Notes under the pieces: model-generated | What the model was told of the DNA's origin: nothing | The model's database searches: none | Seen by the model: only the letters and a program-made list of their open reading frames with translations | Shown here: positions 55,675 through 64,000 of the stretch, piece after piece | Numbering within the stretch: position 1 is the stretch's first letter | How the letters are laid out: each line of letters begins with the position of its first letter | Assembly: GCF_964204865.1 (NCBI RefSeq) | Contig: NC_135253.1 | Span: forward strand, 22,170,001 to 22,234,000 | Source: Styela clava | Taxonomy: Eukaryota > Chordata > Ascidiacea > Stolidobranchia > Styelidae | Direction of reading: 5' to 3' | DNA length: 64,000 nt | Position numbers and translations under genes: made by a program

Positions 55675-56041
55675 TACACGGGCCTAGGTGTGGATTTCTG
55701 CGATACATAATTCCCAAATTTCCAAACCTCTCGCAAATAACCATCCCTGCTTGGGATTCGAACCTGCGAACCCACGCAAGGTAATCAGAGATGCGGTGGC
55801 GAGCGTATTCCAACGCCTAGAACGATGAGCAACACCTCCGACGGGAGGACTCAAAATTCGAGCTATTGTATCTTTGAAATACTTATACGTGATGTTTGTG
55901 AATGAAGTAAGGAAATAATAAACCCAACACCTCCGAGGGAAGGACTGAATCAAAATCCGAGCTATTGTATGTTCTAAATACTTGTACGTGACGGTTGTCG
56001 ATACAAAAGAATTAAGTTAAGACAAAGTCAAATGGAGGGTT
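55675..56041. repeat. S1/S2 recombinant spacer lacking Val-U
   Basis: S1 runs to aataataaaccc (55925), then jumps to aacacctccgaggg of S2. The Val-U gene and S2-left are missing. Confidence 0.85.
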
Positions 56042-56114
56042 TGTTTCCGCCCGGGCTCGAACCGGGGACCTTTCGCGTGTTAGGCGAACGTGATAACCAC
56101 TACACTACGGAAAC
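56042..56114 (-). tRNA. tRNA-Val-AAC
   Basis: Consensus; left flank contains an extra taag. Confidence 0.93.
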
Positions 56115-56366
56115 TACACGGGCCTAGGTGTGGATTTCTGCGATACATAATTCCCAAATTGCCAAACCTCTCGCAAATAACCATCCCTGCTTGGGATTCG
56201 AACCTGCAAACCCACGCAAGGTAATCAGAGGTGCGGTAGCGAGCGTATTCCAACGCCTAGAACGATGAGCAACACTTCCGACGGGAGGACTCGAAATTCG
56301 AGCTATTGTATCCTCGAAATACTTATACGTTATGTTTGTGAATGAAGTGAGGAAATGATGAACCTT

Positions 56367-56438
56367 TGTTTCCGCCCGGGCTCGAACCGGGGACCTTTCG
56401 CGTGTAAAGCGAAAGTGATAATCACTACACTACGGAAC
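56367..56438 (-). pseudogene. tRNA-Val-UAC, acceptor deletion
   Basis: One T lost from the 5' acceptor strand (72 nt); position 26 T and a D-loop change. Confidence 0.65.
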
Positions 56439-56747
56439 GCTCGCCACTGGACGCCAATTCATAAGACTGTTCACTCTTGTTTATATAATACCCTCAAAAA
56501 CTTCCGAGTTTCCAGTCGCAAGAATTTTCACAGACAGCCGTCACGCTTGGCGGATTAAAAACCTTGTTCCCGTAAACCCACGCAAGGTAATCAGAGGTGC
56601 GATGGCGAGTGTATTTCAACGCCTAGAACGATGAGCAACACCTCCGAGGGGAGAACTGACTCAAAATCCGAGCTATTGTATGTTCTAAATACTTGTACGT
56701 GACGGTTGTCGATACAAAAGAATTATGACAAAGTCAAATGGAGGGTT

Positions 56748-56820
56748 TGTTTCCACCCGGGCTCGAACCGGAGACCTTTCGCGTGTTAGGCGAACGTGAT
56801 AACCACTACACTACGGAAAC
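56748..56820 (-). tRNA. tRNA-Val-AAC
   Basis: Val-A body; 66 T and 49 T give wobble pairs only. Confidence 0.84.
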
Positions 56821-57070
56821 TCCACGAGCCTAGGGGTGGATTTCTGCGATACATATTTCCCAAATTTCCAAACTTTCGCAAATAACCATCCCTGCTTGAG
56901 ATTCGAACTTTCAAACCCACGCAATGTAATCAGAGGTGCGATGACGAGCATATTCCAACGCCTAGAACGATGAGAAACACCTCCGAGGGGAGGACTCAAA
57001 ATTCGAGCTATTGTATCTCGAAATACTTATACGTGATGTTTGTGAATGAAGTAAGGAAATATTAAACCCT

Positions 57071-57143
57071 TGTTTCCGCCCGGGCTCGAACCGGGGACCT
57101 TTCGCGTGTAATGCGTACGTGATAACCACTACACTACGGAAAC
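57071..57143 (-). tRNA. tRNA-Val-UAC, stem mismatch
   Basis: Position 28 A (A28-A42); loop ATTACAC. Confidence 0.72.
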
Positions 57144-57350
57144 GCTCGCCACTGGACGCCAATTGATAAGACTGTTCACTCTTGTTTATATAATACCCTC
57201 AAAAACTGCCAAGTTTCCAGTCGCAAGAATTTTCACAGACAGCCGTCACGCTTGGCGGATTAAAAACCTTGTTCCCATAAACCCACGCTAGGTAATCAGA
57301 GGTGCGATGGCGAGTGTATTCCAACGCCTAGAACGATGAGCAACTCCTTC

Positions 57351-57366
57351 GGGGGGGGGGGGGGGG
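57351..57366. repeat. G16 homopolymer
   Basis: Sixteen G replace the usual gaggggagg of the shared core in S2. Confidence 0.9.
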
Positions 57367-57455
57367 ACTCAAAATTCGAGCTATTGCATGTTCTAAATAC
57401 TTGTACGTGACGGTTGTCGATACAAAAGAATTATGACAAAGTCAAATGTAGGGTT

Positions 57456-57528
57456 TGTTTCCGCCCGGGCTCGAACCGGGGACCTTTCGCGTGTTAGGCG
57501 AACGTGATAACCACTACACTACGGAAAC
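57456..57528 (-). tRNA. tRNA-Val-AAC
   Basis: Consensus Val-A body. Confidence 0.93.
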
Positions 57529-57780
57529 TACGCGAGCCTAGGTGTGGATTTCTGCGATACATAATTCCCAAATTTCCAAACCTCTCGCAAATAACCATCC
57601 CTGCTTGGGATTCAAACCTGCAAACCCACGCAAGGTAATCAGAGGTGCGATGGCGAGCGTATTCCAACGCCTAGAACGATGAGCAACACCTCCGAGGGGG
57701 GGACTCAAAATTCGAGCTATTGTCTCTTCGAAATACTTATACGTGATGTTTGTGAATGAAGTAAGGAAATGATAAACCTT

Positions 57781-57853
57781 TATTTCCGCCCGGGCTCGAA
57801 CCGGGGACCTTTCGCGTGTAAAGCGAATGTGATAACCACTACACTACGGATAC
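57781..57853 (-). tRNA. tRNA-Val-UAC, defective
   Basis: Position 3 A (mismatch with A70), 72 T (wobble) and 26 A. Confidence 0.62.
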
Positions 57854-58147
57854 GCCCGCCACTGGATGCCAATTCATAAGACTGTTCACTCTTGTTTATA
57901 TAATACCCTCAAAAACTTCCGAGTTTCCAGTCGCAAGAATTTTCACAGACAGCCGTCACGCTTGGCGGATTAAAAACCTTGTTCCCATAAACCCACGCAA
58001 GGTAATCAGAGGTGCGGTGGCGAGCGTATTCCAACGCCTAGAACGATGAGCAACACTTCTGACGGGAGGACTCAAAATTCGAGCTATTGTATCTTTGAAA
58101 TACTTATACGTTATGTTTGTGAATGAAGTAAGGAAATAATAAACCCT

Positions 58148-58220
58148 TGTTTCCGCCCGGGCTCGAACCGGGGACCTTTCGCGTGTAAAGCGAACGTGAT
58201 AACCACTACACTACGGAAAC
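58148..58220 (-). tRNA. tRNA-Val-UAC
   Basis: Consensus body; directly follows another Val-U, with S2 crossing to S1 in the shared core. Confidence 0.93.
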
Positions 58221-58529
58221 GCCCGCCACTGGACGCCAATTGATAAGACTGTTCACTCTTGTTTATATAATACCCTCAAAAACTTCCGAGTTTCCAGTCG
58301 CAAGAATTTTCACAGACAGCCGTCACGCTTGGCGGATTAAAAACCTTGTTCCCGTAAACCCACGCAAGGTAATCAGAGGTGCGATGGCGAGTGTATTCCA
58401 ACGCCTAGAACGATGAGCAACACCTCCGAGGGGAGAACTGACTCAAAATCCGAGCTATTGTATGTTCTAAATACTTGTACGTGACGGTTGTCGATACAAA
58501 AGAATTATGAAAAAGTCAAATGGAGGGTT

Positions 58530-58602
58530 TGTTTCCACCCGGGCTCGAACCGGGGACCTTTCGCGTGTTAGGCGAACGTGATAACCGCTACACTACGGAA
58601 AC
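58530..58602 (-). tRNA. tRNA-Val-AAC
   Basis: Val-A body; 66 T wobble; D-loop 16 C. Confidence 0.85.
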
Positions 58603-58854
58603 TCCACGAGCCTAGGGGTGGATTTCTGCGATACATAATTCCCAAATTCCCAAACCTCTCGCAAATAACCATCCCTGCTTGGGATTCGAACCTGCAAACC
58701 CACGCAAGGTAATCAGAGGTGCGATGGCGAGCATATTTCAACGCCTAGAACTATGAGCAACACCTCCGAGGGGAGGACTCAAAATTCGAGCTATTGTATC
58801 TTCGAAATACTTATACGTGATGTTTGTGAATGAAGTAAGGAAATGATGAACCTT

Positions 58855-58927
58855 TGTTTCCGCCCGGGATCGAACCGGGGACCTTTCGCGTGTAAAGCGA
58901 ACGTGATAACCACTACACTACGGAAAC
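58855..58927 (-). tRNA. tRNA-Val-UAC
   Basis: Val-U body; T-loop position 59 T. Confidence 0.88.
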
Positions 58928-59063
58928 GCTCACCACTGGACGGCAATTGATAAGACTGTTCACTCTTGTTTATATAATACCCTCAAAAACTTCCGAGTTT
59001 CCAGTCGCAAGAATTTTCACAGACAGCCGTCACGCTTGGCGAATTAAAAACCGTGTTCCCATA

Positions 59064-59440
59064 ATTAAAAGGTTATACAGCGCAATTTTGGATGAAATAT
59101 CAGATCTCATACGAATCATAGAAAATTTAGGAATAAATCAAAGTAATATCCTTCTGACAAAAAAATCAATCTTTCACCACTAAACATTTCAAAGGAATTG
59201 GTCTAGTATTCAAAGATAAAAGCGAATATATCATGACGAAGAAGAAGGACATCAACAAGAACAACAACATAATATCAAAACGATTCAACGGTCCACGTGT
59301 CCAATAAGACAACAACGAGTCCCTCAGACACTTCTTTCGCATGATTTCCACGCATTGTTGTTGTTGTTGTTGCCTTTGTTTTTGAGGCTTTGCGTGTTAT
59401 TTGTCAGTTTTCATACAAGTTTTCAAAAAAAAAAGTGGTA
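59064..59440. repeat. L block
   Basis: Full L block; minus-strand frame 59166-59351 with CLRDSL and PIPLK variants. Confidence 0.88.
59425..59434 (-). terminator. Oligo-T Pol III terminator
   Basis: T10, 26 nt past the gene at 59461. Confidence 0.66.
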
Positions 59441-59460
59441 GTAAGGAAATGATAAACCCT

Positions 59461-59533
59461 TGTTTCCGCCCGGGCTCGAACCGGGGACCTTTCGCGTGTA
59501 AAGCGAACGTGATAACCACTACACTACGGAAAC
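59461..59533 (-). tRNA. tRNA-Val-UAC
   Basis: Consensus Val-U body. Confidence 0.94.
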
Positions 59534-59842
59534 GCTCGCCACTGGACGCCAATTGATAAGACTGTTCACTCTTGTTTATATAATACCCTCAAAAACTTCC
59601 GAGTTTCCAGTCGCAAGAATTTTCACAGACAGCCGTCACGCTTGGCGGATTAAAAACCTTGTTCCCATAAACCCACGCAAGGTAATCAGAGGTGTGATGG
59701 CGAGTGTATTCCAACGCCTAGAACGTTGAGCAACACCTCCGAGGGGAGGACTGACTCAAAATCCGATCTATTGTATGTTCTAAATACTTGTACGTGACGG
59801 TTGTCGATACAAAAGAATTATGACGAAGTCAAATGGAGGGTT

Positions 59843-59915
59843 TGTTTTCGCCCGGGCTCGAACCGGGGACCTTTCGCGTGTTAGGCGAACGTGATAACCA
59901 CTACACTACGGAAAC
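59843..59915 (-). tRNA. tRNA-Val-AAC, acceptor mismatch
   Basis: Position 68 G to A mismatches C5. The S1 to its right is deleted: tacataata joins ctattgtatcttcg, removing the B-box module. Confidence 0.74.
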
Positions 59916-60017
59916 TACACGAGCCTAGGGATGGATTTCTGCGATACATAATACTATTGTATCTTCGAAATACTTATAGGTGATGTTTGTGAATGAAGTA
60001 AGGAAATGATAAACCCA

Positions 60018-60090
60018 TGTTTCCGCCCGGGCTCGAACCGGGGACCTTTCGCGTGTTAAGCGAACGCGATAACCACTACACTACGGAAAC
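60018..60090 (-). tRNA. tRNA-Val-AAC derived from Val-U
   Basis: Loop TTAACAC: anticodon AAC but with the Val-U base at 32 and Val-U flanks. Best read as a Val-U gene with U34 changed to A. Position 24 G wobbles with T11. Copy at 63291. Confidence 0.87.
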
Positions 60091-60226
60091 GCTCGCCCCT
60101 AGACGCCAATTGATAAGACTGTTCACTCTTGTTTATATAATACCCTCAAAAACTTCCTAGTTTCCAGTCGCAAGAATTTTCACAGACAGCCGTCACGCTT
60201 GGCGGATTAAAAACCGTGTTCCCATA

Positions 60227-60570
60227 ATTAAAAGGTGTAACAGCGCAATTTTGGATGAAATATCAGATCTCATACGATTCATAGAAAATTTAGGAATAAA
60301 TCAAAGTAATATCCTTCTGACAAAAAAATAAATCTTCCACCACTAAACATTTCAAAGCAATTGGTCTAGTATTCAAAGAGAAAAGCGAATATATCATAAC
60401 GAAGAAGAAGTACATCAACAAGAACAACAACATAATATCAAAACGATTCAACGGTCCACGTGTCCAATAAGACAACAACGAGTCGCTCAGACACTTCTTT
60501 CGCATGATTTCCACGCATTGTTGTTGTTGTTGTTGCCTTTGTTTTTGTGGCTTTCAAAAAAAAAAGTGGG
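60227..60570. repeat. L block, internally deleted
   Basis: L lacking about 34 bp (gcgtgttatttgtcag part) before the oligo-A run; minus-strand frame extended to 74 codons (60290-60514). Confidence 0.87.
60556..60565 (-). terminator. Oligo-T Pol III terminator
   Basis: T10, 26 nt past the gene at 60592. Confidence 0.66.
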
Positions 60571-60591
60571 AGTAAGGAAATAATAAACCCT

Positions 60592-60664
60592 TGTTTCCGC
60601 CCGGGCTCGAACCGGGGACCTTTCGCGTGTAAAGCGAACGTGATAACCACTACACGACGTAAAC
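60592..60664 (-). tRNA. tRNA-Val-UAC, acceptor mismatch
   Basis: Position 5 A and 9 C, as at 55220. Confidence 0.72.
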
Positions 60665-60977
60665 GCTCGCCACTGGACGCCAATTGATAAGACTGTTCAC
60701 TCTTGTCCATATAATACCCTCGAAAACTTCCGAGTTTCCAGTCGCAAGAATTTTCACAGACAGCCGTCACGCTTGGCGGATTAAAAACCTTGTTCCCATA
60801 AACCCACGCAAGGTAAACAATCAGAGGTGTGATGGCGAGTGTATTCCAACGCCTAGAACGATGAGCAACACCTTCGAAGGGAGGACTGACTCAAAATCCG
60901 AGCTATTGTATGTTCTAAATACTTGTACGTGACGGTTGTCGATACAAAAGAATTATGACAAAGTCAAATGGAGGGTT

Positions 60978-61050
60978 TGTTTCCGCCCGGGCTCGAACCG
61001 GGGACCTTTCGCGTGTTAGGCGAACGTGATAACCACTACACTACGGAAAC
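60978..61050 (-). tRNA. tRNA-Val-AAC
   Basis: Consensus Val-A body. Confidence 0.93.
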
Positions 61051-61301
61051 TACACGAGCCTAGGTGTGGATTTCTGCGATACATAATTCCCAAATTTCCA
61101 AACCTCTCGCAAATAACCATCCCTGCTTGGGATTCGAACCGGCAAACCCACGCAAGGTAATCAGAGGTGCGATGGCGAGCGTATTCCAACGCCTAGAACG
61201 ATGAGCAACATCTCCGAAGGAGGACTCAAAATTTGAGCTATTGTATCTTTGACATACTTATACGTGAAGTTTGTGAATGAAGTAAGGAAATAATAAACCC
61301 T

Positions 61302-61374
61302 TGTTTCCGCCCGGGCTCGAACCGGGGACCTTTCGCGTGTAAAGCGAACGTGATAACCACTACACTACGGAAAC
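61302..61374 (-). tRNA. tRNA-Val-UAC
   Basis: Consensus Val-U body. Confidence 0.93.
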
Positions 61375-61668
61375 GCTCGCCGCTGGATGCCAATTGATAA
61401 GACTGTTAACTCTTGTTTATATAATACCCTCAAAAACTTCCGAGTTTCCAGTCGCAAGAATTTTCACAGACAGCCGTCACGCTTGGCGGATTAAAAACCT
61501 TGTTCCCATAAACCCACGCAAGGTAATCAGATGTGCGATGGCGAGCGTATTCCAACGCCTAGAACTATGAGCAACACCTCCGAGGGGAGGACTCAAAATT
61601 CGAGCTATTGTATCTTCGAAATACTTATACGTGATGTTTGTGAATGAAGTAAGGAAATGATGAACCTT

Positions 61669-61741
61669 TGTTTTCGCCCGGGATCGAATCGGGGACCTTT
61701 CGCGTGTAAAGCGAACGTGATAACCACTACACTACGGAAAC
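61669..61741 (-). tRNA. tRNA-Val-UAC, mismatches
   Basis: Position 68 A (acceptor) and 53 A (T stem, B box). Follows another Val-U. Confidence 0.62.
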
Positions 61742-61877
61742 GCTCACCACTGGACGGCAATTGATAAGACTGTTCACTCTTGTTTATTTAATACCCTCAA
61801 AAACTTCCGAGTTTCCAGTCGCAAGAATTTTTACAGACAGCCGTCACGCTTGGCGGATTAAAAACCGTGTTCCCATA

Positions 61878-62256
61878 ATTAAAAGGTGATACAGCGCAAT
61901 TTTGGATGAAATATCAGATCTCATACGATTCATAGAAAATTTAGGAATAAATCAAAGTAATATCTTTCTGACAAAAAAAATCAATCTTTCACCACTAAAC
62001 ATTTCAAAGCAATTCGTCTAGTATTCAAAGAGAAAAGCGAATATATCATGACGAAGAAGAAGTACATCAACAAGAACAACAACATAATATCAAAACGATT
62101 CAACGGTCAACGTGTCCAATAAGACAACAACGAGTCGCTCAGACACTTCTTTCGCATGATTTCCACACATTGTTGTTGTTGTTGTTGCCTTTGTTTTTGT
62201 GGCTTTGCGTGTTATTTGTCAGTTTTCATACAAATTTTCAAACAAAAAAAAGTGGG
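61878..62256. repeat. L block with broken frame
   Basis: Full L block. The otherwise conserved minus-strand frame has a stop: cgtggacc reads cgttgacc, turning the G of WTRGPLNRF into a stop codon near 62108. Confidence 0.87.
62244..62251 (-). terminator. Oligo-T Pol III terminator
   Basis: T8, 26 nt past the gene at 62278. Confidence 0.64.
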
Positions 62257-62277
62257 AGTAAGGAAATAATAAACCCT

Positions 62278-62350
62278 TGTTTCCGCCCGGGCTCGAACCG
62301 GGGACCTTTCTCGTGTAAAGCGAACGTGATAACCACTACACGACGTAAAC
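62278..62350 (-). tRNA. tRNA-Val-UAC, mismatches
   Basis: Position 5 A, 9 C and 40 A (A40 against G30). Confidence 0.6.
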
Positions 62351-62660
62351 GCTCGCCACTGGACGCCAATTGATAAGACTGTTCACTCTTGTTTATATAA
62401 TACCCTCAAAAACTTCCGAGTTTCCAGTCGCAAGAATTTTAACAGACAGCCGTCACGCTTGGCGGATTAGAAAACCTTGTTCCCATAAACCCACGCAAGG
62501 TAATCAGAGGTGCGATGGCGAGTGTATTCCAACGCCTAGAACGATGAGCAACAACTCCGAGGGGAGGACTGACTCAAAATCCGAGCTATTGTATGTTCTA
62601 AATACTTGTACGTGACGGTTGTCAATACAAAAAAATTATGACAAAGTCAAATGGAGGGTT

Positions 62661-62733
62661 TGTTTCCGCCCGGGCTCGAACCGGGGACCTTTCGCGTGTT
62701 AGGCGAACGTGATAACCACTACACTACGGAAAC
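62661..62733 (-). tRNA. tRNA-Val-AAC
   Basis: Consensus Val-A body. Confidence 0.93.
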
Positions 62734-62790
62734 TACACGAGCCTAGGTGTGGATTTCTGCGATAAATAATTCAAAGTCAAATGGAGGGTT

Positions 62791-62863
62791 TGTTTCCGCC
62801 CGGTCTCGAACCGGGGACCTTTCGCGTGTTAGGCGAACGTGATAACCACTACACTACGGAAAC
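62791..62863 (-). tRNA. tRNA-Val-AAC
   Basis: Val-A body with 60 A, only 57 bp from the gene at 62661, the closest full pair in the window. Confidence 0.9.
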
Positions 62864-63115
62864 TACACGAGCCTAGGTGTGGATTTCTGCGATACTTAAT
62901 TCCCAAATTTCCAAACCTCTCGCAAATAACCATCCCTGCTTGGGATTCGAACCGGCAAACCCACGCAAGGTAATCAGAGGTGCGATGGCGAGCGTATTCC
63001 AACGCCTAGAACGATGAGCAACATCTCCGACGGGAGGACTCAAAATTTGAGCTATTGTATCTTTGAAATACTTATACGTGATGTTTGTGAATGAAGTAAG
63101 GAAATGATGAACCTT

Positions 63116-63188
63116 TGTTTCCGCCCGGGATCGAACCGGGGACCTTTTGCGTGTAAAGCGAACGTGATAACCACTACACTACGGAAAC
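63116..63188 (-). tRNA. tRNA-Val-UAC, chimeric flanks
   Basis: UAC body with Val-U left flank and Val-A right flank (tacacgagcctag). Position 41 A mismatches C29; T-loop 59 T. Confidence 0.7.
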
Positions 63189-63290
63189 TACACGAGCCTA
63201 GGGATGGATTTCTGCGATACATAATACTATTGTATCTTCGAAATACTTATAGGTGATGTTTGTGAATGAAGTAAGGAAATGATAAACCCA

Positions 63291-63363
63291 TGTTTCCGCC
63301 CGGGCTCGAACCGGGGACCTTTCGCGTGTTAAGCGAACGCGATAACCACTACACTACGGAAAC
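63291..63363 (-). tRNA. tRNA-Val-AAC derived from Val-U
   Basis: Copy of 60018 (offset 3273), loop TTAACAC. Confidence 0.87.
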
Positions 63364-63499
63364 GCTCGCCCCTAGACGCCAATTGATAAGACTGTTCACT
63401 CTTGGATATATAATACCCTCAAAAACTTCCTAGTTTCCAGTCGCAAGAATTTTCACAGACAGCCGTCACGCTTGGCGGATTAAAAACCGTGTTCCCATA

Positions 63500-63849
63500 A
63501 TTAAAAGGTGTAACAGCGCAATTTTGGATGAAATATCAGATCTCATACGATTCATAGAAAATTTAGGAATAAATCAAAGTAATATCCTTCTGACAAAAAA
63601 ATCAATCTTCCACCACTAAACATTTCAAAGCAATTGGTCTAGTATTCAAAGAGAAAAGCGAATATATCATAACGAAGAAGAAGTACATCAACAAGAACAA
63701 CAACATAATATCAAAACGATTCAACGGTCCACGTGTCCAATAAGACAACAACGAGTCGCTCAGACACTTCTTTCGCATGATTTCCAAGCATTGTTGTTGT
63801 TGTTGTTGTTGTTGCCTTTGTTTTTGTGGCTTTCAAAAAAAAAAGTGGG
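63500..63849. repeat. L block, internally deleted
   Basis: Copy of 60227-60570 with a longer TTG tract (about 8 units). Confidence 0.87.
63835..63844 (-). terminator. Oligo-T Pol III terminator
   Basis: T10, 26 nt past the gene at 63871. Confidence 0.66.
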
Positions 63850-63870
63850 AGTAAGGATATAATAAACCCT

Positions 63871-63943
63871 TGTTTCCGCCCGGGCTCGAACCGGGGACCT
63901 TTCGCGTGTAAAGCGAACGTGATAACCACTACACGACGTAAAC
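63871..63943 (-). tRNA. tRNA-Val-UAC, acceptor mismatch
   Basis: Position 5 A and 9 C; copy of 60592 (offset 3273). The window ends in the S2 to its right. Confidence 0.72.
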
Positions 63944-64000
63944 GCTCGCCACTAGACGCCAATTGATAAGACTGTTCACTCTTGTCCATATAATACCCTC

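Larger units (their letters stand above)
1..64000. repeat. tRNA-Val tandem megacluster
   Basis: The whole window is a tandem array whose basic dimer is Val-A, S1, Val-U, S2 (about 700 bp). It is interrupted only by one retroelement insertion and about 20 L blocks. Every tRNA body found is a tRNA-Val body. Both array ends lie outside the window: it opens inside S1 and closes inside S2. Confidence 0.97.

Noticed and set aside
60438-60770. 110-codon minus frame as a gene
   Set aside because: It spans the end of one S2, a tRNA gene read in the sense direction and part of L. It results from the internal deletion in this L copy.
1-64000. CRISPR-like array
   Set aside because: Regular repeats with spacers are present, but the repeats are 73-nt tRNA genes, the spacers are themselves repeated, and there is no cas gene. 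The tRNA type is eukaryotic.

Overview
The window is one very large tandem array of nuclear tRNA-Val genes from a eukaryote, almost certainly an animal. I count 160 full-length tRNA bodies (about 75 with anticodon AAC, 83 UAC, 2 UGC) and 7 truncated or interrupted ones. All lie on the minus strand except one inside a small inversion at 10254-10326. The body is the standard 73-nt animal tRNA-Val: 7-bp acceptor stem, A73, no intron, no encoded CCA, internal A and B boxes. No convincing protein gene is present. The many short open frames are read-throughs of tRNA and spacer copies. The organism cannot be fixed from the sequence. One inserted retroelement tail ending in (TGAT)n recalls flatworm, including fluke, non-LTR elements, but that is a weak guess.

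Terms used below. Val-A and Val-U are the AAC and UAC genes. Body positions are counted 5'->3' on the tRNA strand: acceptor 1-7/66-72, D region 10-25, anticodon stem 27-31/39-43, loop 32-38 with anticodon 34-36, T stem 49-53/61-65. S1 (about 250 bp) is the spacer to the right of a Val-A gene and carries a tRNA-like B-box module. S2 (about 305 bp) lies to the right of a Val-U gene and carries a TATA-like site. S1 and S2 share a roughly 110-bp core, so the Val-A/S1/Val-U/S2 dimer of about 700 bp arose by duplication and divergence. L is a 335-380 bp block that replaces the Val-A region between two Val-U genes. It places an oligo-T run 26 nt past the 3' end of the Val-U gene to its right.

Layout. 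1-2650: dimers with a 1210-bp repeat. 2653-3657: retroelement insertion with target-site duplication. 3658-18.1 kb: heterogeneous dimers with many decayed genes, deletions, a poly-T interrupted tRNA (6560), an inversion (10186-10440) and 1178-, 1266- and 1469-bp higher-order repeats. 18.6-26.4 kb: L blocks appear. About 26.4-51.4 kb: a near-identical large tandem duplication (offset 13381 in the left part, 11602 in the right part; the 1779-bp difference is an extra tandem duplication inside copy 1). 51.4-64 kb: L-rich, rearranged units including fused, truncated and closely spaced genes.

The genes would be transcribed by RNA polymerase III to supply valine tRNAs. Many copies carry stem mismatches, so the functional subset is probably well below 160. 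The pattern (gene conversion between Val-A and Val-U slots, microhomology deletions, nested tandem duplications) is that of unequal recombination. Very recent duplications of this kind can also be assembly artefacts.
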